Assembly: GCF_019279795.1 (NCBI RefSeq) | Contig: NC_056744.1 | Coordinates: 1,502,230,667-1,502,294,666 of the forward strand | DNA: 64,000 bases | DNA from: Protopterus annectens | Lineage: Eukaryota > Chordata > Ceratodontiformes > Protopteridae | Direction: 5' to 3' | Shown here: in pieces, positions 11,166-21,978 of the stretch | How positions within the stretch are numbered: position 1 is the stretch's first letter | Layout: each line of letters starts with the position of its first letter | The notes under the pieces: model-generated | What the model saw: the letters and a program-made list of their open reading frames with translations, nothing else | Database searches by the model: none | Told to the model about the DNA's origin: nothing | Position numbers and translations under genes: made by a program

Positions 11166-11900
11166 CACTGGGGCTGTAATTTATATGACGATGTTTGATT
11201 TACCTTTATGCATACAGGTGCTGACATTTTCATTACTGGGTTTCACTCCCACATGCAATCGTATGGACAGATTTACCTTGATGTATATAAAGACAGATTT
11301 ACATATCATTCATTTCTCTTACTGGTAATCCTGCGTATTCTGTGGTGTAAGTGCAGAAACCCATGGATTCCAACACTGTTTGTATGTATAATGTTGTTTT
11401 ACTGTTACAGATATTTCATTGATGTTTCTTAACAATGTCCTTTTGCTGTTACGGATATTTCTTCACTGATTTTTTTTTTTTAACAAAAGTCTTATAACTA
11501 CTGGCTCAATATACAAAGGATCCACACTGTCTGTGGCCTGCCTGTGGTTTTCCAACACTTATCATAAGTTGTTTAGTTGTTAGTTTGTGTAGTATTTTAT
11601 TGTGAAACACATGCAGACTCATGTGGCATGATTTTGCTGTCTTTGGATGTCCATTCAACAAATACGTAGCGTAAGAGGTTGCAATCCCAGACATAGCCTC
11701 TAAAGATATTAATTTACAAGTTAAATTATGCTGATTTTACAACTGTTATATATGCAGGCATTGCTGTTACTTTTTATGTCACATTAGTATTTGTCACAAA
11801 CAGTGTTATAGACTTTTGCAGTGCACAGGAATGCATGTTTATGGTGACATACATTGACCACATAATCATTTGCATAACTGGGGTCCCACAAAAATATGAT
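11166..11900. other. No recognisable gene; may hold the left part of Harbinger H2
   Basis: It contains a weak near-duplicate (TGTTACAGATATTTC / TGTTACGGATATTTC, about 11403 and 11448) and a T run. A pyrimidine tract with CAG directly precedes the Myb start at 11913, so the 5' flank or first intron of the H2 Myb gene may lie here. I could not locate a terminal inverted repeat. Confidence 0.4.
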
Positions 11901-12050
11901 CATGTCTTTCAGATGGCCAACCATCCAAAGGTTGACATTTTATCCTCACAGTAAAATGACATAGGTTCATAGGTAGGTACTAGGCTATTGGCCCTAGGGC
12001 CTCTATAAGCCTAGCCAAAAAGGTACCCTGGCTTTCGCCACCCATGAAAA

Positions 12051-13921
12051 TTATTTTCCTCTGCCCCAGTCGAGCAGAGCCACAGAAGTGATCCCCAGGG
12101 TGAATTTCCTATTTCCCATCCAATCATCAAGATTTTTCCTGAATACTGCTAATGAGGAGCCTTGTTTGACATAGATAGGTAGTTTGTTCCAGAGTATGGG
12201 AAGTCTCTGGGACAGGAATATATCCCTCCAGCATGTTCTGTTTATTGTGGTGACAAGGTTTAGGTCCATAGAGCGTGTAGCTCAGAGAAATTGGTATTTC
12301 TTTAAGTGGAGCATGTCCAACAGCTCTGGGTTTGACATAGCTTTGTATGTTAGGCAGAGATTGCCTCTGAGTAGGCAATATGCGATGGAGTAAAGGTGGA
12401 GTTTTTTGAGGCGGTCTGCGTAGGGCATCTGTTTGAGGCCGGTAATCCTCTTTGTGAGGTATTTCTGTGGCGTTTCCAGTTGTTGTAGATGTCTTGTGAG
12501 GTACATACCAAAAGGGGCACTGTACTCTATAATGAGTGATGAGTAGAGGGGAACAATGACCTCTTTTTTTCTAGATGAGAAACCTTTTGTGATGAGGTGT
12601 GCACATAGATGGATTTCCTGACTACTGTGGCAATGTGATTATCAAAGGAGAGACTACTGTTCACCTGTGTCTCAAGGTCTCTTATCACACTTTCAGTATT
12701 AAGTAGACTACCGCCTATGTGGTAGTTCATGTGTAGAGAATTTTTATCAAAGGGGATGACAATGCACTTTTTGGCATTGAGCTTGAGGCCATGGCTTTGG
12801 CACCACGCATCTGTCTCAGTGAGGAACTTTTGTAGAATGTCCACATCATTAGGAGTTTCAATTATGGCTCCTAGTGTGCAGTCATCTGTGAACTTCATTA
12901 GCCAAAGACCTTCTGTGTTAGCCTGTACTTCAGAAAAGTAGATACCAAACAGTAGAAGACCCAGGACTGAACCCTGTGGTACTCCACTTGTCACTGGTCT
13001 GAAGTCAGATTTGGAGTCTGCTACTTTCACCGTGTGGGTTCTGTCAGTGAGCCAGTTGGCAATCCATCTTGTGACATAGGGATTTATACCTAGTTTAGTG
13101 AATATATCTATATTTCCAGAGTGGGGGATGGTGTCAAAAGCCTTGGTGAGATCTAGATAGGCTGTGTGAACCACCTTACCCTCGTCTACAGCTTTGGTGA
13201 CTGCTTCAAAGAAGTCTATCAGGTTTAGGAGACATGATCTTCCTTTTACAAACCTGAACTGGGTGGAGTCCAGAGTTTGGAGATTATCACTGTCTTTGTT
13301 TATAAGTTCCATGATGATATGTTCCATGGCCTTGCAGACCAGGCTTGGCAGGCTAATGGGGCAGTAGTTCTCGGGGTCTGTGGTTGCTCTCCCTTTGTGG
13401 AGTGGGATAACCATCGCTGTGCACCATTCAGTGGGCACAAAGCCTGAGGTGAGGCTATGACTGAACATGGTATTTAGGTGGGGTGCCAGTTCATTCTGTA
13501 GTTCATGTAGAACGCAGCCTGGGATGTTGTCAGGTCCCATGGATGCTGTGTTCTTGACTTTGGAGAGTGTGGTTTTTACCTGTGCAGCCATGATTACAGG
13601 AACGTTGCATTCTTCCGGTATAGAGATGGGCCCTTTAGGGGGTGAGAGGGGGGTAAAGTTATCACTGAACCTATCTGTTTGGATGTTGGCAATATCAATT
13701 GGTTCGGTATATTTAGTGCCATTGTGCTGTAACTCAGAGCAGATCTGAGTGTTGCCATTGAGACTCTTGACATAGCTATAGAATGCTTTGTAGTTGTCTT
13801 TAGAATAAGTGGCAATTTTGTTTTCATAACTAGCTTTGGAAGATTTTATGAGGGATCTTAGCTTCTTACTGAGGCTGACCAGGGAGTTCCTGCAATCATG
13901 AGATTTTACTCTTTTTTGCAA
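12051..13921 (-). pseudogene. CR1-C ORF2 part 2: reverse transcriptase and C-terminal region
   Basis: The 464-codon frame (13921 to 12527) starts in the linker and holds the RT blocks SMGPDNIPGCVLHEL, NYCPISLPSL, TQFRFVKGRSC, LDLTKAFDTIPHSG, SGVPQGSVLGLLLF and KFTDDCTLGAI. The last is the catalytic box, FTDD where sister copies have FADD; both aspartates are kept. A frame change near 12530 moves the thumb and C-terminal part (YLTRHLQQLE, LRGNLCLTYKAMSNPELL, INRTCWRD, WNKLPIYVKQ) into two overlapping frames ending at 12051. Confidence 0.85.
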
Positions 13922-13950
13922 CAGTTTCTTTCTTCTGTTGTAGAGTTTGT

Positions 13951-14829
13951 TTATGGCAGGGGACCACCAGATTGGCTTCCTTTTTTGGAGGATAGCATCT
14001 TGGTTCTGTTAGGGATAGCATGATCCTTGCACTTGTGTAAGTGCTTATAAAGTGCATTTGTGTAGGATTGAGCAGTCATACCTCTATTGTCCATTTGCAT
14101 GGGTATCATGAAGTTTGCCACTTCTGTTCTAAGAAGTGTGAAGTTGGCTTTCAAGAAATTTTTTACAGTGGTTTCCCTAATGAGGGGTGAGATGTGGATG
14201 TCTAGGGTGATTAGCTTGTGGTCGGATCTAACCAATGAAGAATTGACCTCTGGTGTGGAACACTGGTCGCCCATGTTGGTAATGACCAGGTCTAGGATAT
14301 TGCTGCCCCTTGTGGGGGTGTGGATAAGTTGATCTAAGGCATTGGAATTTATGAATTCCAGAAAACTTTGAGCAAAAGATTTAGTACAGGAGTAGTTTTC
14401 CCAGTTAATGGTGGGATAGTTGAAATCACCCATTAGTAGGGTGTTGGGTTGTACCCTAATATTTTCCACTGTATCAAGAAATGAGGAGTGGGAATCCTGG
14501 GGCATGGTGGGGGATCTGTAGCAAGCTACAATTTGGATTGCGGTCTTGCCCTGAGTTAGCTGCACTTGGATATTCTTGGGTGCATTATGCTGAGCAACTA
14601 GCCTGGAGGTGTGGATATCCTTAATGAATATGGACACACCTCCACCTTTAGTGTTTCGGCCCAGGATAGGTGGCCGAAAGGTGTGGTATGAATTATAGCC
14701 TGGTAATGCAGGGGTGCTCTCTGGAGCTTTGAACCAGGTCTCTGTCACAGCACAGATGTCAATGTTCTTCAATTTGAGTGCCTCGAATGAGTTCATTTTG
14801 AGGTTTAGACTTCTAGCATTGAGTAGCAT
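13951..14829 (-). pseudogene. CR1-C ORF2 part 1: APE-type endonuclease
   Basis: A 292-codon open frame begins MLLNARSLNLKM. It carries the apurinic-like endonuclease motifs in order: NARSL, the VTETWF glutamate, GGGVSIFIKD, YRSP, MGDFNYPTINW and VRSDHKLITLDI. All visible catalytic residues (N, E, D/N of GDFN, SDH) are present. The enzyme nicks the target DNA for target-primed reverse transcription. The frame is lost in the Lys-rich linker (TKMLSSKKGSQ), just before the RT part, so full ORF2 would not be made. Confidence 0.85.
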
Positions 14830-17284
14830 TACCCACAGATTTTGCTTGCTTGTACCTGTTGCGGTGGTAAATTTGTCATTTGAACCTTGCCTAAAACAGG
14901 CCCCTTAGAATGACACCACACTAGATGCTCTCAGACAACATGGATAGAGACTCTTTGGCCATGCAGGGAATACAGTTTGGAGAAAAGAAATGTGGACTAA
15001 CCTCACCAACATGATTGATGTTGTTGGAGGTCACAGCAGGTCCCATGAGGCCTGTTGATGATGCTGCTCAGACATGGTCCTCCATGCAGCCAACAGGTTA
15101 AGATGATATGAGAGATTGAGGGATGCCACCGGTGTGGACCAATATTGACCCTCGATGACATCACAATATTTCTGGCCGCCGTGCATACAGCAGGACAGGA
15201 GTAAAGCTGGAGTTCCAGGATGAACATTTATGTTTTTCTTTCCATGATGTGCCTGAGTCAAGAGAAAATCACTGCATATTGCTGCTACATGCATATTCAT
15301 GTATTGTAAGTTTTGATTTACAGCAGCAGATTTGAGCCATGCACACAGACCTATATAGGGCGATGGTGATGAATGTAAGTTTAATGACATGTACTCATAC
15401 GACTACAGTACATACAGAACAGAGCAACCAACATGTGTAATACTGCCTGCATTAATATTCTCAGGTCCATCTACTTCTGGGCAATACCAAGGAATGGCAG
15501 GTGAGTCTATCCATACTGTGTTATTGTGACCACTACCTGTTATTACCTGAGCCTCATGTCATGGCACTGCTGTTTACAGTTATATTGATATTTCCCCTAA
15601 CATTGTACACTGCAGGTACATCCAGTGGAAGCCCAAACCATGCAGATGCAAGTACAGACAGACCAGGTGTGTTACTTCCACAGTTCATAGTTTGCATCAA
15701 TGTGTAGCACACATGTGATACATGACATTAATGTCACTGTTTTTCAGCACAGGACCATGTAGTCAACAGGCGCAATGTCCAGAATGTGAGTATCTGCTTC
15801 CCCTGTTACTGTGTTCTATATGTCATGATGTCAGTATTGTTTTGGCTAAATACATGGATGTGTTGTCTTTCTCTTTACTTTCCCGCTGCAGGATTGCAGT
15901 ACGGTATACAAACTCTCATCAGAGGGAGTCCATCAGTGGTATGCTATTAACTATCTTTCATACATGGCATTGCTGTTACTCCTGTTTTTGTCCTCAGTTA
16001 ATACTGTGTCCTTCTTCTCATTCCTAGACCAGACTGCATCAACCTCAACTGCACAAACAAGTGGTATAGCTATGTAAAACCTTCTGTATGTTTTAACTAT
16101 GTTCAAATGGTTAATGGTGACAATGATGTGATTAATAATGCTGACTTTTTCTCTACAATAGTTGAAGTTCATCCCTGTTCAACGGCACCATCTTCCCAGT
16201 AGGAATTGTCAGGTGTGTGCTTTATTTGTATTCATCACATATGTATGTTGGCTATGTAACCTAATTATATACTTCCTGTTATGTAGATTCTGTGAACCAT
16301 AAATAGACAAGAACTCATGAAAAGTCATTATTATGTGTAACATTGCAGCGAGATACGAGTCATATTTCTTTAATGATATCCAGCATATAATGTCCTGATC
16401 TGTGTCATCTGTCTCTTCTTTTAGTGCATCAACTATCTGTATCCTCCATTAGCCCATCCAGCAATCCAAATATGGAATCCGATGTGTTTCAGTATAGTAG
16501 CATGGTTCTTGGCAGACATAACACTAACATGGTGATGCAGTCTGGCCAAGATGGTGACAGTGATGTTGATGCAGCTATAGCCTCAAATGTGAAAGGAAAG
16601 TTGTCTGGTCATTCTGACAATAAAGGGACATCAGAGGATGAACAGGATGAGGCCAGTGAACAACAGACCCAAGTTGAGACTGCTGCTGATATTGACAGTC
16701 CCCCACAATACATTGATACTAGACATCACAGTAGACGTAGGCATGCAAATGGTTCAAGACCAGGTGTCAGAGGGTGCCTTCCTACTCCTACAGGCAAAGA
16801 AACATTCATAGCAAAATCATGGATCAGATATTCATGCATTTGCCTGTGCCACAGATCGTGTTGCACACCAGCTGCACATGCTGCATGAAGGACAGGAGCA
16901 CATACACAGTTAGATAATAGTGTCATTGGCATTGGCTGCTCAAAATGAAGGTATTGTAGCAGTGGCACAGACAGTAGAAACCTTGACTTCTACTGTACTA
17001 CAGGATTGCCATAGTACAAGCAGGGTCCTGAGTGCCCTGAATGTGATTAGCCAATTGCCACATGGGAGAGGCTGTCAGAAACCTCTCAGCAAAACCAACC
17101 TTGTACATCAAGCATCAGTATGTATGCTCAAACAAGCACACACTTCCACTTCTGGCCCATCTGCTATAGTCCAACCAGTCACAACCAAACAGCCAAGTCA
17201 CAGTCATGCTCCTTCACCTCTCCTCTGTGGAGAAACCGGGACCAAGTATTTCTGTACATGGTAAGGGCAGAGCAGACCATTGTA

Positions 17285-17640
17285 TGACCCATCAGTGTGG
17301 TCATCATAGACTGCAATAGAGTGAATCCAACAGTTTAATAAACATAGCTGACTCCATGTATTATATTACTTTAGACATAGTTTATTGTGATATATTTAGC
17401 TTGTGATATTAAGTGTTCTCTATTATGTCCTGTGTTGTTTCTTTTTTCTTCATCTTATTATAGTGTAGTAGGAATGTGTTGCACTGCGCTTCTGTGGATC
17501 CCTAGTGATATCTGCACTGCTTACTGTACTTATTTCCTTGTTTCACTTGAAAGAAAGTTACTGTTTGTCATTTTTGCATTTAAGTTATCTGTAACACATT
17601 GCATTTAAGTTACCTGGCACTTGCTCACTAAAGCAATTAT
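17285..17640. other. No recognisable gene
   Basis: A/T-rich sequence between the H2 Myb gene and CR1 copy D. It may include Harbinger spacer and the start of the CR1 5' UTR. Confidence 0.4.
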
Positions 17641-17754
17641 ATAAGTCAGCACTAAAAAATTAAAAGCACTACCCCCTAACAAACTCCCCTTGAGTACCTT
17701 GTTCCCCATTGGCTCTTTTTTCAATTATAAAGGAATTCCCAATACTATTCTAGC

Positions 17755-18751
17755 ATGTCCAAAGGTCAGTTGTCAATCTCCTCTCCGGTCCAGCTGGTGA
17801 ATCTGGGAATCTTGAGGCAATGTTACAACTGCCTCATGTACACAGACAACCCTTTCCTCCTCCCAACAAATTCCAACACATGTGAGAGATGTAACCATAT
17901 AGCCAAACTGGAGGCTAAGCTCTCTCAACTCAGTACTGGCGTAACCAGTCAGGAGGAGAAGGAAACCACACTCACTACAATTCCAGTCTCACATAGACCT
18001 ACCACGACAGCAAACCAAACATAAACACACAAAAACATACTCGGAGGCTCTAAACAAAAATCTGCCTAAGCAGCAGAGAACTCCAAAGCAGACACCCAAG
18101 CAACCGATACCCCAAAACAAAACACGTGCAACACATAGCTCACAAAGCCAGTGTGCCAAACAGTCACAGCCCTTAAGGCTAAACAACACACCTGATACAC
18201 TTGTAATAGGTGACTCTATCATCAGGCACACTGACGTCCCGCTCACCAGGCTGAACAAGGAGAAGGTCACGGTGAGCTGCCTGTCAGGCGCTAGGATCAG
18301 CCACATAACACAAGCACTCAGGTCACTCCAAGGCAAGTACAAATATGACTCACTCATTGTCCATGCTGGTGTGAATGACCTGAGACGTACCTCCCTGGGC
18401 TACATGAAAAGAGACATAGAGGAGCTCTCTGAGCATGTAGCCCAGGCTGGTATGACCCTGACCTTGGGTAGCATCTTACCCTCACCAAGAATGATGCCAC
18501 AATATGAAGACAAGATGATCAATTTCAACAATTGGCTTAAGTATTGCTGTCATTCAAAGGGGATCCAATGCCTGTCAGCCTGGGATGACATGCTCGAAAT
18601 GCCACGATGCTTCGCTAGGGATGGCTTGCACCTATCACCCCTGGGCTTTCGAATATTGGCAAAGTCTTTTCCTACCCCCATAGTGCCTTTTTTAGGCAAG
18701 GTTCAAAAGACAAACCCACCTCCATTGGTATCACAAAGGATAAGAAACTAA
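17755..18751 (+). pseudogene. CR1-D ORF1: zinc motif, coiled coil and SGNH/GDSL esterase
   Basis: The N-terminal frame (17755-18024) starts MSKGQLSISS. It has CYNC...CERC (two CxxC pairs), then a helical IAKLEAKLSQL stretch, the layout of CR1/L2 ORF1 proteins that bind RNA and self-associate. The esterase lies in another frame from about 18200 to 18751: VIGDSIIRH (nucleophile Ser, 18209-18220), SCLSGARISHI, VHAGVNDLRRTSL (oxyanion-hole block), LGSILPSPRM, and RDGLHLSPLGF with the catalytic Asp and His. The frame change between the halves falls near 18025. The esterase triad looks complete. Its function in CR1/L2 LINEs is not firmly known; membrane or lipid interaction has been suggested. Confidence 0.85.
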
Positions 18752-18789
18752 GAGTAGTGCTACTCAACGCCTGAAGTCTAAACCTCAAG

Positions 18790-19725
18790 ATGCAAACACT
18801 CGAAACTCTCCTTAGCATGGAGAACATCGATATCTGTGCAGTAACAGAAACCTGGTTCAAGGCTCCCAAGAGCACTCCAGCACTACCAGGTTATACCTCA
18901 TACCATGCTTTCCGGCCCCAAAACTTGGACCGAACCACAAAAGGAGGGGGAGTATCAATATTCGTCAAAGATACCCACACCTCCAGGTTGGTGGCACAGC
19001 ACGAAGCATCACAGACTATCCATGTGCAACTAACAGAGGGTAAAACTGCCTTCCAGTTTATAGCCTGCTACAGACCACCCTCCCAAACCCAGGAACCCCA
19101 CTCAGCCTTCCTGAGAACACTGGAAAATATGAAGTTCTCTCCAAACACCATTATATTGGGCAACTTCAACTACCCAAACATAGACTGGGAGCATTACTCT
19201 AGCTCCAACACCCTAGCCCAAAGGTTCCTAGAATTTATAAACTCAAATGCTATGGAACAACTTGTTACCACTCCCACAAGAGGGGAAAATATACTGGACC
19301 TAATCATCACCAACATGGGGGCTCTATGCTCCAGACCAGAAGTGTATCCCTCACTGGTAAGATCAGACCATACACTAATCTCACTGGATATTCACATCCT
19401 GACCCCACCCCCTGCCCAGAAAACCACAGTGAAAAACTTCTCTAAAGCAAATTTCACACTCCTCAAAACCGAGGTGGAATCCTTCAAAGCCCCGGCCTGT
19501 GGAAAATACGCCCAGACCGCAGAATCCTTTATAAACGCATTCTATGAACACCTTCAGGAATGCATGGATCATGCAATCCCAAATAAAACCAAGACCCAAT
19601 CCTCCAAAGGCAGACGTCCTGTCTGGTGGACCCCAGCCATAAACAAACTATACAATAGAAGGAGGAAGCTACTACATGATAGAGCAAAATCCCAAAAAAG
19701 GGAAGGCATCTCTGATCAGTATTAG
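18790..19725 (+). pseudogene. CR1-D ORF2 part 1: endonuclease with altered GDFN motif
   Basis: The open frame holds AVTETWFKAP, GGGVSIFVKD, ACYRPPS, ILGNFNYPNIDW, and VRSDHTLISLDI. The family motif GDFNYP reads GNFNYP here (near 19159), which replaces a catalytic Asp; copy E keeps GDFNYP. Just upstream, the NARSL motif is interrupted by a TGA. The frame ends in the basic linker (NKLYNRRRKLLHDRAK). The nuclease is therefore probably inactive twice over. Confidence 0.85.
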
Positions 19726-19981
19726 CAAAAACTACGGGCACTCATAAAATCGTGTAAGGCCAGCTTCGAGAGAAAAATTGCACAGGACACTAAGAATAAT
19801 CGCAAGGCTTTCTTTAGTTATGTTAGGAACCTGGGTGGGAATTCCCAGATATGCTCAGAATTAGTCCAAAATGACAAAAAATACAACAAACCCACAGACA
19901 TTGCCAACATCCTAGCTGACAGGTTCAGCGCAAACTTCTCCCCCCCTCCCCACCAAAAGGGCAAATATCTATCCCAGCAGA

Positions 19982-21536
19982 GTGCTGCCCCCTGACATCT
20001 CAGATGCTCAGGTAAGAGCCGCCCTGTCCAAAGCAAAAAACACAGCATCAATGGGACCAGATGGTGTCCCGGGCTGCGTCCTACATGAACTCCAAGAAGA
20101 GCTAAACCCAAACATAAAACTACTGTTCAATCTCAGCCTTACTACAGGTTATGTACCCAAAGAGTGGCGTACAGCAACAGTGGTCCCTCGACACAAAGGT
20201 GGTGCCTCAACGGATCCTGGAAACTATCGCCCCATAAGCCTGACCAGCTTGGTCTGCAAAGCTATGGAAAGGATCATCATGGACCTCATAAATAAAGATA
20301 TTGGGGACCTACAGACACTGGATCCTACCCAGTTCGGTTTTGTTAAGGGCAGATCCTGCCTCTTAAACCTGGTTGATTTCTTTGAAACAGTCACCAAGGC
20401 CATTGACGAGGGGAAGGTGGACCACACAGCCTACCTGGACCTCGCAAAAGCCTTCAATACAATACCCCACTCGGGCATTATAGATAAGCTCACCAGCTTA
20501 AATATAAACCCCCATGTCACTAGATGGGTTGCAAACTGGCTCAAGGACAGAACCCACATGGTTAGAATTGCTGGAGCCATGTCAGACTCCAAACCAGTTA
20601 CAAGTGGTGTCCCACAAGGCTCAGTCCTGGGACCTCCTAGGTTGGTATATATTTCTCGAAGGTACAGGCCAACACAGAAGGACTGTGGCTGACCAAGTTC
20701 GCAGATGACTGCAAACTAGGTGCCATAATCGACTCTCCAGCTGACACAAGCATCCTCCAAAAGGGCCTCATAGAAACAGACAACTGGTGCCAGAGACATG
20801 GCCTTAAGCTAAATGCCAAAAAGTGTATAGTCATCCCCTTTGGCAAAAACAAAGTGCCCACAAATTACCACATAGGTGGTAATCCATTAAGTATGGAAGA
20901 AGTAATTAGGGACCTGGGGACCCAAGTTGATAGCAATCTCTCATTAGACAACCACGTGGCCAATGTGGTTAGAAAAACATTTTATATAGCCCACCTAATC
21001 ATGAAGGGATTCACATCTAGATCAGGAGAGGTCATCGTGCCTCTTTACTCATCCCTCATCAGGCCCATAATTGAGTACAATGCCCCTTTTGGGTTGTACC
21101 TTACCAGACACCTGCAGCAACTGGAAAGACCCCAAAAGTACCTCACCAAGAGGATCAAAGGGCTCAAACAGATGCCATATGCTGCCCGGTTAAAGAAACT
21201 CCAGCTCTACTCAGTGGCATACCGCCTGCTCAGAGGCGATCTGTGCCTGACATATAAAGCCATGTCCAACCCAGAATTAATGGACATGCTGCACCTCAGA
21301 AAATCCAAATCCCATCGAGCTACGCTCGAGACTTGAACCTCAGCACTGAAATAAATAGGACATGCTGGAGGGACAGATTCATAACCCAGAGGTTCCATTC
21401 ACTCTGGAATAAAATCCCAGTCCAGGTTAGGCAGAGTCCCTATTGACTCTCTTCAAGAGGAATCTTGATGAGCGGCTGGGGGATCGTAGGTTTACCCCGG
21501 GTATCACTTCTGTGTCACTGTTAGACAGAGGCACAG
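19982..21536 (+). pseudogene. CR1-D ORF2 part 2: reverse transcriptase
   Basis: RT blocks [58 protein letters not shown] and SGVPQGSVLGP run to about 20630. A frame change then places TKFADDCKLGAI (catalytic FADD, near 20695) and what follows in other frames. The thumb (IIEYNAPFGLYLTRHLQQLE) and C-terminal part (LRGDLCLTYKAMSNPELMDML) fill 20854-21336. A further break precedes WNKIPVQV and the last residues (SVSLLDRGTVY), which end near 21542. Confidence 0.85.
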
Positions 21537-21666
21537 TATACTAACCTTGAAAATGGGCATAGCAAAATTAATTTAAAATGGGTGGCGAAAGCCAAACACA
21601 CTCTGGCTAGGCTTATAAATGCCCTAGGGCAGATAGCCTAGTATGGACCTATGAACCTATGAACCT

Positions 21667-21950
21667 GTGATGTATTTCCCTTATTGTTTGCTATGCACTG
21701 ATACAAAAATCTAAGTCTGTATGCCTGCTTGTGTCATTTGTGCCCAGAGTTGATGATCCATGTTGTGACAGATTTGTACTTGTTCATAATGTTATAATTT
21801 ATGATTATGTCTGATTCTCAACATATGCATCTACTGGGTAGTTGCCATTAGATGTAATATGTGCTGCTATTGTGGGGTAACACCTGAACATCAGTGGTTA
21901 ATCTGTGTACTCATGTGGTTGGCATGACTCAAAGTTGTGGGTCAGATGCT
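21667..21950. other. Unassigned spacer
   Basis: Short stretch between the CR1-D tail and the recognisable end of the H2 transposase. Probably Harbinger spacer; nothing specific is seen. Confidence 0.4.
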
Positions 21951-21978
21951 GCTGTGTTGCTTGGGCCTGCAGTTGTGG

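Larger units (their letters stand above)
11961..14908 (-). mobile_element. CR1-type LINE, copy C, antisense, 5'-truncated at the endonuclease
   Basis: This 2,948-bp CR1 insertion is flanked by AATGAC at 11955-11960 and 14909-14914. Its 3' tail (ATAGGTTCATAGGT on the plus strand) is at 11961, followed inward by the conserved TAGGCTATTGGCCCTAGGGC end. The 5' truncation point is just before the endonuclease start. ORF2 survives in three long frames with only a few breaks, so the copy is moderately young. It interrupts the Harbinger H2 Myb exon. Confidence 0.9.
11913..17264 (+). pseudogene. Harbinger H2 Myb/SANT-like gene, interrupted
   Basis: A CAG acceptor-like site precedes ATG at 11913 (MANHPKVDILSSQ, then a stop). 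The frame meets the antisense CR1 at 11961 and resumes in the same phase at 14909-14915 as TTLDALRQHG.RLFGHAGNT, then MWTNLTNMIDVVGGHSRSHEAC. These are the Trp and VGG..R...C positions of transposon Myb domains. Short exon-like blocks with AG/GT borders follow at about 15617-15666, 15749-15785, 15894-15940 and 16028-16062, then a long acidic/Ser-rich exon at 16425-16888 and a helical C-terminal part (VSLALAAQNEGIVAVAQ..., 16920-17264). Several stops show it is dead. Its role in the family is to bind the ends and bring the transposase to the nucleus. Confidence 0.65.
17700..21667 (+). mobile_element. CR1-type LINE, copy D, near full length
   Basis: Contains ORF1 from its start codon (17755), the SGNH esterase, endonuclease, RT and the 3' end with tail repeats (ACCTATGAACCTATGAACC at 21647-21666). 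About 4 kb, so full or nearly full length; the exact 5' end is uncertain because the leader does not align clearly with copy F. A handful of stops and frame changes disable it. Sequence is very close to copy E. It sits between the two genes of Harbinger H2. Confidence 0.9.

Noticed and set aside
13467-13748. Plus-strand ORFs across 12.7-14.9 kb
   Set aside because: Antisense shadows of the CR1-C ORF2, whose minus frames carry all EN and RT motifs.
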